Below are positions 1 to 10,962 of a DNA stretch of 64,000 bases, piece after piece. The notes beneath the pieces were generated by a model. The model was not told where the DNA came from. It ran no database searches and saw only the letters and a program-made list of their open reading frames with translations. The number at the start of each line of letters is the position of its first letter. The stretch's first letter is position 1. Source of the stretch: Corbicula japonica (lineage: Eukaryota > Mollusca > Bivalvia > Venerida > Cyrenidae); assembly GCA_038501625.1 (NCBI GenBank), contig JAZAYU010000169.1, positions 186,001-250,000 on the forward strand. The letters are read 5' to 3'. Position numbers and translations under genes: made by a program.

Positions 1-485
1 CGGGGCTATGCGGTGGTAATATGCATTTGCATTACTGCCCATTAACAAAGTCAATAAAACCGAGCTGCAATATTTTCATAGTTTACGTGTTCGGTGGCTT
101 TCAAAACCCCTTTTTCATGTTTACTATTAACATGTTTTTACTTGTCCTATTTACTTAATATTTGCAATATTTTATGCATAAACAAATCCATCAGATGCAA
201 TAAGAAAGATATCGCCTTTCTGGCTATTATTGAAAAAAAAGTGAAAAATGCGAATCAGGAATGGCCAAATCCAGCAAACACAGCCTCCATACACAGCCAA
301 AAAGTAGAGAGAGAAATAGAGCATGGTATGACAATAATCCGTTTCAATATGGATGCCGCCAACAAATAACGAAAGTGAGAACCCGAGGGGATACCGCCTT
401 GGAACGGTCAGTGGCAAAATAAGCCTGCAATATTTTCATACTTGTCGTGTTAGGTGGCTTTTAAAGTTCTCATTTCGTCTTGTAT
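1..485 (+). repeat. Dispersed MITE copy interrupted by a Penelope 3'-tail fragment
   Basis: Bases 1-110 match a family seen many times in this window: a GGGGCT..GCGGTG start, a near-palindrome around ATATGCAT, a short stem made by CGAGC, and then TTCGGTGGCTTTCAAA. Bases about 232-418 are instead a copy of the 3' tail of the Penelope-like element (the same sequence begins at 5406). The MITE tail (GCCTGCAATATTTTCAT..GGTGGCTTT) resumes at about 423. The same compound arrangement recurs at 14705-15125. No coding capacity is credible here. Confidence 0.7.
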
Positions 486-3060
486 TTCATAGAGCCTTAT
501 TAATTTTGTGGTCGACAGGACCAGCTTAAGTGTTATCAATAATGTTTTTTTTTCATAATGATGACTAATTAAGCATTGCAAATGTTACCTTAGAACAAAA
601 TCACTAAGTATAATGAAGTTACTGCATCTTTAAAGAGATCCGTTATCTAGTTATAAAACGACTTATATCTATACGGAAATTCTACGTTTTATGTTTAATT
701 TGCAGTTATCCGAGAATTGCTGACAAATCTGCCGCCTTACGGGAGCGAAGGTGTAGGCCTATATCTCAAACACATGCCGGCTTCTGTTATTGAAGAAAAC
801 TTGGTAAAAATTTGTATCATTAAAAAGTCTACGAGATAAATACAGTGGAGGGCTCAGCTTCAAACACAATTACAATCTTTTAGAAGTTTAGAACACCAAT
901 TTTTCTTACGTAAACATATACTTTAGCTATTGGTATTTTATTTTGTGTGTTTTTTTTTATTTAATACCTATCAAATCACATAAACTTCAAAAATATAACA
1001 TTTCCATACCTATATAACTCAAATAGGGAAGATACAGATCGTACCATTTTATGTACATGTACAATAGAGGTCTTTTACATTGTTGTGCGCATGCGTCGTA
1101 CGCCACGTTAGGTGCGGAAAATATTGGTTTTATCCTAAACCGACAAGTGAGGGGGCATTTAACTGTGTGATTGCTAACAGAATGAACAGACATGATCACG
1201 GTGTCGTCTTAAAGCTAATGATAAATTATAATAATAATTATGATAAAGCATAATAAATTCGAGTTTTAGAATTTTTGAATATAATAGGCTTAAAACGTCT
1301 GGTCGGCAAGATTTGACTGTGAAAAGCGTAAAACAATCAAAGACGTGGTTGCCACTTTGAATCGGGAAGTCTTATATGAAAACAAATATATTGTGGTTTA
1401 CACGTTACTGTATATTTTCCACAGACACATATATAAGCGTATCGAGTTTTCTGACAAAATGCGTTTACGTCAAGAAATATATTTTATGTTACATGATCTC
1501 TCTAAATTGGAGGTAAACGGATGAATTCAGCAATGTATCGTCGTTGTATTCAACGCCCGTTAAGCTTATTAAGTTATTCATGTTATTATAAACATCATTT
1601 TTTTATAAAATCGTCAGCCATAGTCAAAAGACATTAGTTTAAGTCGCAGTTCATGAATATCTACGTGTTACGAGAATGATGTAGAAAGAAGATAAAATGT
1701 CCGCAGACCTCCAAAATCTCAGGATTTTATCTGAAATCTCCGGACCGTAAGGTTCTTCTCCGGATCTAAGGATTTTCAGGCAAAATCTTAGGATTTAAAA
1801 ATATTGAAAAGGATAATAAATGAAACATAAATTTAACTGAATTTAGAATGGGTTTTACAATTATATTAATTAATATTAAGAAACTTGGTCTTGGTCACGG
1901 CTCCAAAATTTCCTGTTTATTGAGAGATTACGTGTGACACGCTGCCTCGGGCACACATGTACACAACAGCTAAGTGTCATAAAACTAAACTCGGACCTGA
2001 ATATCGCAGTCCCGTTCATTTGTTTTGGTCCATGGTCATTTTGATTTTAAACATAAATGAAAATATTATATTTCAAAACCTTCAGCGACAACAATTACGA
2101 ACTTCAACATCAAAATAGTTTTTAGTTAAAAAAACAAACAACAAAACTCTCTGGATTTTTTTTAAAAATAGGTTTTGGTTGGCCTGCCGTCCGGCAATAT
2201 TCGTTTGGTTCAATCAATTTAACGATTTCTCGGGTTGTAGCTGGAATCATCCTATTATGTAAATACGTAATATTTTTTCTCAAAAGCAAAACACGCAAAA
2301 CACATATCAACCTAGTCGCCGACGAGCTACATAAGAATATAATTATGTCTCATTCCACTATAAATTATAGCGTTACAGAAAATGCCGTAAAACGGTAAAA
2401 TGTCCGATAATGTTCGTCTGAATTGTCAATTATACAGATTTATTTTTAGTAAACACAATTCACGTGTGTATTTTCATAAAAACCTTAAAGAAATCCGTTG
2501 GATACTCGCGTCTTGAAAATACCGCGATAAACAATGTTTAAAATGCGCATAAACTTTCTTGATGTGCTTGTAAATGATCATAACGTTTTTTTTTTATTCT
2601 TCGTTGTTTGACTGAACTTACGTATTTATAAATTTGAAATGATTAATCAACATTTTCTTAATTTTATAATCACTTAGTCATATTAACAATAGTAAACGAT
2701 GCCCCCTCGCGTGCATTTATCGACTAAATATGCTCTTCAATTTTAGAGAGCGCTAAGGGGAGGTAACAATGTGAAAGAACTCTATTTAAAGAGGTGCACG
2801 TGCTGTATTTTGTTTTTAATTTAATTCCACTATAAAATCCACAGTTAGCGGGACATAGGGCACATTGCTTATCATCTCATAAAGGAAGACTATATGGCGT
2901 TGAATTTGCGGAATTGTCAATTATGTGCCCTTCTTATCAGTAGTCAGATTATCAGAGATTAACGGAGATAGCGTTTTTCAGACATAGCAGTGATCATTTA
3001 AACACAAAGACACAAAAAAACAATAAACAAAGTCTGTAAAAAGAAAGTTACGACCGTTAT
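486..3060. other. AT-rich intergenic stretch, no gene recognised
   Basis: No open frame with coding character or plausible exon was found on either strand. Homopolymer A/T runs are common. A short internally repetitive patch near 1695-1800 repeats variants of AAATCTCAGGATTTTA. A GCGCATGCGT motif (NRF-1-like) lies near 1087, but no gene start is evident next to it. Confidence 0.5.
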
Positions 3061-3075
3061 ATTAGCAAATAAAAG

Positions 3076-3348
3076 TTGAAAGACACCGGAATATACATCA
3101 ATCATGACTTGACCAAACTTAACAATGAGGTACTGGCTTCTTTGCGTCTCAAAGATAAGAAACGTGTAGAAAAGTGTTGGTTCTATGAAGGGAAAATATT
3201 TGCCGCCTTCAAAGATGAACTTAATCCTGAAATGGAGCCAATCACTAGACAAATACTATTCAAGGAGTATAATTATTGGCTTGAATTACCTTGGCCTGAG
3301 AAAAAATCTGTCACGGATACCTCTTTGAGAAGTGAAAGAGACCAGTGA
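3076..3348 (+). pseudogene. LINE ORF1-like C-terminal remnant
   Basis: About 90 codons containing Y-I-N-H-D-L-T-K-L-N, then C-W-F-Y-E-G-K-I-F-A-A-F. This pattern (a 'Y-I-N-E-x-L-T' start followed by 'W-x-x-x-G-K-I-F') is typical of nucleic-acid-binding C-terminal segments of ORF1 proteins of L1/Tx1-type LINEs. It lies about 0.8 kb upstream of ORF2 on the same strand. No good start codon is present, so it is a fragment. A non-LINE origin cannot be excluded. Confidence 0.45.
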
Positions 3349-3394
3349 GAAATACTCAATAGTTAGATATAAACTCCCATACCTTATAGTGACT

Positions 3395-3680
3395 CGTGTT
3401 AGTATGTTATGAGTGTTATTAAACACCCAAGTTTGGTTTTATAAAAATAATATCAAACCATGTATATATATACACACACACACTTTTTGTCTTTGCAATG
3501 TCTGTTTTAATAACCTTCAATGCTTTACGGCTGGATTTAAGTATATTATGAGCGATCTTATATGCACAAGTTTGTTTTATAACATATTATCCAACCAAAT
3601 GTATGTACATGTGTATGCACATTTTTGTTTTTGTAAAGTTTCTTACATTAACCTTCAACACTGCGTGGCTGGACGTTCAT
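3395..3680 (+). repeat. Diverged tandem duplication, about 130-bp unit
   Basis: Two similar units (about 3411-3537 and 3547-3672) share a GTTTTATAA..CAAACCATGTAT segment and a TTCAAYRCTKYRYGGCTGGA ending. A short TA/CA microsatellite lies in the first. It sits between the LINE ORF1 remnant and ORF2. Confidence 0.45.
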
Positions 3681-4167
3681 AGACGAACTGTCGAGTTTTT
3701 ACCAAAGCCGTACACCAGTGAATGTTACTTCCCTTTAATTAAATACCCCATTTGTATGTAATTCGCATTTTTTCTATTTTCGTTTTGGAAAGCAGGACAT
3801 ATTATTAAGACAGTTTATTTTTGTGTTGCACTTACAGGTCGTTATCAAATGTTATGCTATTCTACAATGAATTATGTCAAAAAAAGGTGAAATATGCATA
3901 GTATAAACTTAAAGCTTGATATTCCAAAAGCCCTTTTTACACTGTACTAGAGTCTACACACCTTTTTCGTTTGTTATACTGTACTACAGTTTAACCATCT
4001 TTTCATTTTTTTTGTTGTTGTTCATATTTTGTTTAGTACTTTTGTCGTTTTTTTTTACAAGTGTTTAGTTGTAGCATCCTGTCATACAATGCACATGCAT
4101 TTTATTGCTCATCTGTATTATGAATTACTTCACAGGCTCATGTATAAACTTATTTTGAGGAATTACC

Positions 4168-5405
4168 ATGGACATTAAAATACTGTCCGTAAACTGTAGA
4201 GGTTTAAACGGAGTAAAGAAAAGAATAAATGTATTTCAATACTTAAAAAATATAGGAGGTCATATTTTTTGTCTTCAAGATACACATTTTACTCAAGATT
4301 TGAATAAACAAATATACTCAGAATGGGATGGGGAATGCATATGCAGTTTTGGATCATCCAGTTCCAGAGGAACAGCAATATTATTTTCAAAAAACCTGGA
4401 ATATAAGATTTATAAACAATTAATTGACACTGATGGTAACTCTATATTATTAGATTTGTCTATTGAAGATAAGAGAGTTACTCTTCTTAATGTGTATGGA
4501 CCAAATTCAGATAATCCAATATTTTATGATGAAGTTTTTAAACTAGTAGATTTAATTGGCAATGATAATTTGATCTGTTGTGGTGATTTTAATTTAGTCA
4601 TTGATCCAAGTATGGACTATTATAACTATAAAGCAATAAATAATAAAAGAGCAAGAGATAAAGTACTATCTTACATGACACAAAATGAACTATATGACTG
4701 TTTTAGGGAACTAAATCCAACTTTGAGAAGGTATACATGGAGAAGAAATAATCCTTTGCAACAAGCAAGATTAGATATGTTTTTAATATCTAGTTATCTC
4801 TTACAATTTATTACAAATTGTGATATAATACCAAGTTTACAATCTGACCACTCTGCTGTATGTATTAACATTAAGTTTACTGATTTTAAACATGGTAAAG
4901 GTCTTTGGAAACACAACAACTCACTCCTTAAAGAACTGGCATATTTAAATTTAATTAATTGTAAAATTGATGATGTTAAAAGACAATATGCTATACCAAT
5001 TTATAATAAAGACAAAATACGTGATATACCAAATGAAGAAATACAATTTACAATAAATGATCAATTATTTCTTGATACATTACTTATGGAATTGAGAGGC
5101 AAATCTATATCATATGCATCATTAAAAAAAAAGAATAGTGTCAACAAAGAAAAACAAGTTTTAGAACAGATAAAAAAGATTGAATGCAACTTTAATAATG
5201 ATAAACTAGAAGAACTGCAATTACTCCGAGAAGAACTTAAATCTATTCAGGATAAAAAACTTGAAGGCTTTATGATAAGATCTAGGGTCAAAGATATATT
5301 AGAAGGAGAAAAGCCTAGCAACTATTTTTGTAATCTAGAAAAGAATGCATATACTTCCAAAACAATAAATATCCTACAATCAGATGATGGAAAACTTATT
5401 ACAAG
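4168..5405 (+). pseudogene. LINE ORF2, endonuclease (EEP) domain
   Basis: Begins with ATG and M-D-I-K-I-L-S-V-N-C-R-G-L-N, the usual start of an apurinic-like endonuclease/exonuclease/phosphatase domain in L1-type ORF2. Further motifs follow in order: Q-D-T-H, N-V-Y-G-P-N, C-G-D-F-N, R-L-D-M-F, and S-D-H-S-A-V, with catalytic-type residues retained. After the domain comes a lysine-rich linker. The frame ends only because the Penelope-like element is inserted at about 5406. The continuation resumes at 8345 with a segment containing E-I-L-K-E-C-E-K-F-Y. Confidence 0.85.
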
Positions 5406-8344
5406 GTGAAATATGCATATCAGGAATTGCCACATTCAGAAAACAACAGCCTCCCCACACAGTCAAGAAGAAGAGAGGGGGAGAGAGCATGGTTAATAAA
5501 ATAATCAGTTTCAAAAAGGACGCCACTAACAAAAAACAAAAATGAGAACCCGAGGGGTTACCGCCTTGGAACGGTCAGTGGCAAATCAAATTGCCACTGG
5601 GGGTTTAAACCAGGTTCTAGGGTGCACCAACCTCACACTTGCCCCAACAGGTTCTCGTATCACAAGACAAGTACAAATTGTCTTGGTGAAATAACTCCAA
5701 CCCACCCATCAGCTCAACAATGTTGTATGCAAAAGCATACAAACATAAAAACATAAGAAGCTAATAGCATTGCAAAGCCAAAGGGCGGGTACTCAATGAT
5801 CTTTCCGAGACCAGAGCATCTGGAGTAAAATCAGCAAGAACACGATGACAGGGATAAAAGAAAAAAATCGAGCTTCTAGGTTCTTTTAAGAAAAGATTTC
5901 CCCATTAACCTTCATAAACTCTTAAACCCCTGCCACCGTCGTGCAATCAAAGAGGTAAGCATAATGATCAACTGTAGAAGGGTTAATCACTAGGCCTGCA
6001 GAGCGCTGTAAAATATCATGTTGGTAACCTTTCTTTTTAAATTTACAGATGGTTTTTACGAATAACCGGGAGAAATTAACACTGCCTTTTATCTTTTTAA
6101 GTTTATAAATTAAATCTCCATAAAAAACTGGTTGTGAAATACCTTGTTGTAAAAGTGATTTTAAACTGCATTTGTATTTATGAATTAAATCTGGGTATCG
6201 GCGATGAAACTTGCAAAAGGTTTTCCTTAATTTGTGATACCGATAACCTTGTTTTAAAAGTTTTTCTGTAATGCAAAGATTACGTTCATTGAAATCATTA
6301 ACATTGTTGCAAGCTCTTGAAAAGCGAACAAGCTGTGAGATATAAACCCCATAAGATGTTGCACGGGGAACATCGCCGTCTAAAAACGGAAAATTTACTA
6401 TATTAAAATTAAAATCATCTCTTTTATCATAAATTTTAGTAGTGACATAACCATTTTCAATGGACAGATTTAGATCGAGAAAGTTTGCTTGCTTTTCTGA
6501 AGTGTTCGCTTTGTTAAGTTGTAGTTCTTTAGGATAAATCTTATTAACAAGTAATGGAAAATGGTTATTGTCTATATTTAATAAATCATCAAGGTACCTC
6601 GAGGTGTTGTTAAAAGCTGTAATTATATCATCTTGATGTTCAGTAGAAAGAGATAACATAAAGTCTCTTTCATAACAGTATAAAAACAGATCAGCAACAA
6701 GGGGTGCACAATTAGTACCCATTGGGATGCCTATTACTTGTTTATAAATAGAGGTACCGAATCTAACATAAATATTATCTAGTAAGAAAGTTAGCGACTC
6801 TATAAGGTCTTGACAAGTCCATAAGGTATAATTATCATAAGAACCATCTGTAAAAAATGCCCTATGTTCATTACAAGCGATGAAGGCTTTATTCTCTCTA
6901 GCAAACGTTTTTTCAATGAGACTGGTTAGTTTGTCTCTTATTAAATTATGAGGGAGCGAAGTGTATAATGTTGAGAAATCGTAAGTAGACAAACAGAACG
7001 CCCGATAATTATTTGATTTAAGCTTATTCAAAACGTCATTTGAATTCTTAATCGACCAAAATAAATTTTTGCCAGAAGTTTCAAAAACCTTATCACAATA
7101 CCTAATTACGTGTTCTTTTATAGCTGTAAGACAAGATGTTAAGAGCACAGATAATTTAGTAGTAGTGCAAGAACTAGAGTTAGCAATAAATCTTGCTTTA
7201 TACGGTGTTTTATGCATTTTAGGTAACCAATACATAGTAGGTACTTTGTCTTGTTTCGGCTCAATACTGATTCTAAATTTTGTAATTTGTAGAGTGTGTG
7301 CAGTAACAATATCACTCTCAGATGAAGAAGTCAGTATATAAGCATTAGTGCTGTTCAGTTCTTCAGTTTGAATATTAATATAGTGTATTCGTCACACTAT
7401 AATTACATTATTAGAAGCCTTATCAGCAGGTGTTAAAACAAATCTGTTATGAAAGTCTTGAATTCCTTTTTTCAAATGACGAAAGTTAAAACGAGGTCGA
7501 GGTGGTAATAAAGCAATGTTTCTTTCATAAAATGATATACGGGTGTCAATTATTTTGAATATGTGCTTTTTCCAGTTAGAAAGTGCATTAGGCTCGGCAT
7601 GTTCTCTTTTGCACCATTTATTGCAAAATAAGTTCAAAGACTCGGCAATTTCTGCACGGCATGCATTAAAGTCAATTTTGGATGATATTCTATATTTGGG
7701 ACCTTTAGAAATTAAATTACGAATTCTAGAGTCTTTGATTAAATTAAGATCACCGGTAACAATATGACCGGCAGGCTTATAGCAATATTTAGAAGTTAAA
7801 CAATCTCAAGATTTTGGTGTATTTTCAATGATCTGTAAATCCGATGTAATTTTATTGTAATTAAAAATTGTATTTCTAGTTGGTTTGTTGTATTTATAAC
7901 AAACCATAGGCGATTCAGTATTCTTAAAATAAATAGGAACCGCCGATTGAACTGTTTTATCTTTAAATATACTAGGAAGGTCAATAAAATCTATTCCTTT
8001 ATTTAAAAAAGAAATTTTAAGGAAATGTCTTTGATGGTCAGATTCCAAGTCAATATGCGGCCTGAGAACATGCCGAGTATAACACTGAATAAGACTAGCA
8101 ACCTCGTAAAATGGATGGGTTCTAATGACGATGTCGTCGGCTTCCTCATCCAGTTTCTGCAAACTTGATATAGAAAGAGAAGCTAACCTAGATAGCAAAG
8201 CGTGTCTGCCAGATTGTTTTAAAATAATATGTAGGTCATGAATAGAACAACGAATACGTGATTTTCTTTTTATGTTTCCATTAGTTCTGCTTCCGTGCGA
8301 CCTCGATTTTCTTTTACGTATTTCAAGTAATTCAAAGACGTCCA
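5406..8344 (-). mobile_element. Penelope-like element (Naiad-like), 5'-truncated, inserted in LINE ORF2
   Basis: One minus-strand frame runs from about 8340 down to a TAA at 5922, followed by a ~515-bp 3' tail ending ..GATATGCATATTTCAC at 5406. The tail is also found alone elsewhere (232, 14881, 46372, and inverted at 15620 and 47345). The protein starts inside the linker, so the N-terminal GIY-YIG endonuclease expected of the Naiad type is missing and the copy is 5'-truncated. The host LINE resumes at 8345. A short repeat AGGT flanks the insert on both sides, too short to prove a target-site duplication. The assignment rests on RT motifs and the C-x-C-like linker; a canonical Penelope clade is the alternative. 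Confidence 0.8.
5922..8340 (-). CDS. Penelope-like reverse transcriptase with two in-frame UGA codons (candidate selenoprotein)
   Basis: About 806 codons in a single frame; all three open blocks (7806-8198, 7392-7637, 5922-7235) share it. The only interruptions are TGA at 7806-7808 and at 7392-7394. The first gives K-S-(UGA)-D-C, followed by Y-C-Y-K-P-A-G-H-I-V-T-G-D-L. The second follows T-P-A-D-K-A-S-N-N-V-I-I-V. RT motifs then follow: Y-W-L-P-K-M-H-K, a catalytic Asp in Y-D-F-S-T-L-Y-T-S-L, G-I-P-M-G-T-N-C-A-P-L, and the R-Y-L-D-D box. C-x-C linkers and Sec-containing Naiads in clams are established knowledge; Sec decoding here is inference. The real stop is TAA. Alternatively the TGAs are simple decay, but no other stop or frameshift is seen. 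Confidence 0.75.
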
Positions 8345-8690
8345 GGTAGAAATACTTAAAGAATGTGAAAAATTCTATGCAAACCTATTTAAAGAGAAGA
8401 AACAATTTTCAAATAGTAATTTTACTGAGTTTACCAATGGTATATCTGCACCTAAACTTACAATGTCAGAACAAGTAAAACTAGAAGGATTAATCACTTA
8501 CAAAGAAGCAATTAAGTCAGGTTTTACAAAAAAAATGAAAAATAATAAAAGTCCTGGTACTTCTGTCTTTGGAGCAGAATTTTTAAAAATATTTTGGAAT
8601 AAACTTGGTGAATTTGTAGTAAGAGCTCATAACCATGCATTTCTTTCAGGAAACCTATCAGAAACTCAGTCACAAGGTATTATAACCTGT
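8345..8690 (+). pseudogene. LINE ORF2, RT N-terminal segment
   Basis: The frame resumes after the Penelope insertion and reads through N-N-K-S-P-G-T-S, an L1-type RT finger motif (usual form K-S-P-G-x-D), and then E-T-Q-S-Q-G-I-I-T-C. It is cut at ACCTGT (8685-8690), where the next insertion begins. The same codons continue after the duplicate ACCTGT at 10088. Confidence 0.8.
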
Positions 8691-8927
8691 TGTCAAGAAT
8701 AATCTCCAGCTATTATCTATTGAATTGTCATTTTTGCTATGTTTTATTTATGTTGTTTCAAAGGCACGAAATAGATAGCAATACTTCTAAATTATTTTAT
8801 TAGGCATTTTACTAAGCTTTCATTTACAGTTTATTTCAAGTTAATACGATATTTCAAACATAAGTTATAAGTATTTTAATGCATTAAAAGAAACACAGTT
8901 TTATTACGATATTTTAAGGTAAGACCT

Positions 8928-9675
8928 GTGTAATAGGCACTATTAAGAATCCAACATCTGATTATATTTTCATCAACTGCTTCATACCACTGACTTGTAT
9001 GCAAAATTTTAATGATTTTCACCGTGTAGTTTTTGAGATTTTTAGCTTTTTTTATTTAAAAAAGTGAGAAAAAACGTGAAAGTATCCAAATTCTTTAATC
9101 GGTGACAAAATTTTTTGTTATTGATAAATTCAACCTTATTTTTTTACAGTTTATCCAAAATATGTTATATTTTACTAAACCAATTTAAGATATAATATAT
9201 AAATACAGAATTTATCTTAAAATGACATTTTTTGACCAAATAAATTTTAAAAATGCATTTTTTATATTTCACGAGACTAAATTAATGAAAATTGTGCAAA
9301 ATCCTGATTGGTGCAATATACCAAACTTTACCATTTTTTAACTATATACCTTAAACAAAATTTAAACAAAATTTCAGAGAAGTTTACCGTCCAGTTTTAG
9401 AAATTTTTAAATTGATGACTTGAATAAACACTATTCTGATAGCGAAAACCCCTTTAATCTTGATTATTTTGCTTATTTTAGTTTAAATCATGAGAATTTT
9501 ATATTCAATGACAGAATTACACAGGAAAAAATAAATATGCCAATTATTTAAGCTCTAGGCTTACAAAAAAAAACCCTGGTCCTCTTGCATGACAGAAATC
9601 TACGCTAATTTACTACTATAGTTACCTCCCTTGGATACTCTTCTTGATATAGGTATTCATTACACAGGTCTTACC
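8928..9675. mobile_element. TTAA-flanked MITE, 748 bp
   Basis: Terminal inverted repeats of 17 bp, GGTAAGACCTGTGTAAT (8928-8944) and its complement (9659-9675), are flanked on both sides by TTAA (8924-8927 and 9676-9679). TTAA target duplication is characteristic of piggyBac-type transposases; the terminal sequence itself is not the classic piggyBac end. The interior is very AT-rich, without a coding frame, so it is non-autonomous. Confidence 0.75.
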
Positions 9676-9695
9676 TTAAGACGTCGTTTATATTG

Positions 9696-9746
9696 TGACG
9701 TCACGTCATTTGTTTGCAATCCGGTTCGTGCCGTTGCTATATAAAG
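9696..9746 (+). promoter_or_regulatory. Perfect CRE (TGACGTCA) plus TATA box
   Basis: TGACGTCA at 9696-9703 is followed 34 bp later by TATATAAAG at 9738-9746, which would place initiation near 9768-9775. The pairing of a CRE with a close TATA box upstream of a short basic-protein reading frame resembles testis-specific protamine promoters. The motifs are seen directly; activity is inference. Confidence 0.5.
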
Positions 9747-9825
9747 ATTGTGAAATAAAGAAACCGGTTGGTTCTTAAATAGCTTACCGGAAAAAAAATA
9801 TTTTTCCGAGGGGAGACTTTCAAAT

Positions 9826-10041
9826 TGTCAAAATTATTGTCTCAGGACAATAACAATAACAGGCATAATACGTCCAGGAGAAGAAGCAAGTCCAGCGGTG
9901 CAGCAAGTCTAACAGGCGTAGTACGTCCAAGAGGAGAAGCAAGTCTAAACAGTGCAGCAAGTCCAAGGGTAGCACGTCCACATATCGTAGCAAGTCAAGC
10001 AAGACCATCATTCAGCAAGTCTGTTGCATCCAGAATTAGTT
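9826..10041 (+). pseudogene. Small Ser/Lys/Arg-rich, protamine-like relic
   Basis: Downstream of the CRE/TATA pair, one frame reads N-T-S-R-R-R-S-K-S-S. After a shift near 9895-9905 another frame reads S-N-R-R-S-T-S-K-R-R-S-K-S-K-Q-C-S-K-S-K and then Y-R-S-K-S-S-K, ending at TAG (10039-10041). The composition and small size (about 70 codons) fit sperm nuclear basic proteins, or an SR-type low-complexity segment. There is no ATG between the TATA box and the basic region, and the frame is broken, so it is probably not functional. Confidence 0.4.
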
Positions 10042-10093
10042 AAGACATAGTCACCTCAAGTAGTAACCCACCTAGTCAACGTTCGACACCTGT

Positions 10094-10818
10094 ATTCCAA
10101 AAGAAAATAAACCCAAAGACTCTCTTAAAAATTGGAGACCTATTACTCTTTTGAACACTGTATATAAGATTGGTTCTGGTTGCATAGCAAATAGAATTAA
10201 AAGTGTACTAGACAAACTTATAAGTAAAGAACAAACTGGGTTCATATCAGGTAGATACATTGGAGAAAATACTAGGTTAATATATATTATGCAACATACT
10301 GAGGAAAAAAATCTAAAAGGTCTCCTTCTTTTAATTGACTTTGAAAAGGCTTTCGATTCCTTATCCTGGACCTTTATCCAAAATACATTCAACTTTTTTA
10401 ACTTTGGACCTTCTATACAAAACTGGTTTAAAATCTTCTATCAAAATGCAAAATCTGCAATAATACAATGTGGATTCCTGTCCAATTTCATACCAATAAG
10501 CCGCGGTTGCAGACAAGGTGATCCCTTGTCCAGCTACATTATACAACATTAATTTTAGACGGAACAAAAACATCATTAGACGAGACATTAAACATATTAT
10601 CCGAATTTGCAATTATCTTAGGATTAAAAGTAAATTTCGAAAAGACTAAAGTTGTATGGATTGGCAGAAAAAAATTCAGCAGTGACAGCATTAAAACAAG
10701 ATGGAAACTTGCATGGAATCAATCTACTTTTAGAATGCTAGGAATAGATTTTCATGTTGATCTGATTAAAATGATACATATAAACTACTCTGAAAAAAAT
10801 AACAAATGTAAGAAAAAT
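10094..10818 (+). pseudogene. LINE ORF2, reverse transcriptase core with catalytic-box deletion
   Basis: Contains N-W-R-P-I-T-L-L-N-T-V-Y-K-I, Q-T-G-F-I-S-G-R-Y-I, L-L-I-D-F-E-K-A-F-D-S (catalytic Asp) and G-C-R-Q-G-D-P-L-S: L1-type RT blocks in order. The next expected block, A/Y-A-D-D, is absent. The frame passes to T-L-I-L-D-G-T-K-T-S, then I-L-G-L-K-V-N-F-E-K-T-K and W-I-G-R-K-K, which are the post-catalytic blocks. The copy cannot encode an active RT. Confidence 0.85.
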
Positions 10819-10962
10819 GCCAATTCGTCAAAATAATGTTAGGGGTTTCAAGAAATTCAAGGAAAACTTACTTCCTACCTTCACTTTCACTTTCACTTTG
10901 AACCAGGAAGTAAGTTTTCCTTGAATTTATTGAAACCCCTAACATTATTTTGACGAATTGGC
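10819..10962. mobile_element. Foldback element, 58-bp inverted arms
   Basis: The left arm 10819-10876 starts GCCAATTCGTCAAAATAATG and is the reverse complement of 10905-10962, with about one mismatch. A 28-bp TTCACTTTC-rich loop separates them. It lies inside a roughly 420-bp non-LINE insertion (10819 to about 11240). The rest of that insert carries no recognisable feature. Confidence 0.75.

Larger units (their letters stand above)
8691..10087. mobile_element. 1.4-kb insertion flanked by 6-bp target duplication ACCTGT
   Basis: ACCTGT occurs at 8685-8690 and again at 10088-10093. Removing one copy and the 1397 bp between restores an uninterrupted LINE reading frame (..G-I-I-T-C-I-P-K-E..). 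The insert contains a nested TTAA-flanked MITE (8928-9675) and, to its right, a CRE, a TATA box and a basic-protein relic. No terminal inverted repeats were recognised at the outer ends, so its class is unknown. Confidence 0.65.

Noticed and set aside
3413..3682. 89-codon Cys/Phe-rich ORF
   Set aside because: Lies in a diverged tandem duplication with microsatellite; composition reflects AT-rich repeat.
5406..5921. SECIS element in the Penelope tail
   Set aside because: Only one ATGA is present on the minus strand, and I could not form a convincing helix with the required quartet, so it is not annotated.
7069..7341. Plus-strand ORF of 90 codons
   Set aside because: Shadow of the Penelope RT on the other strand.
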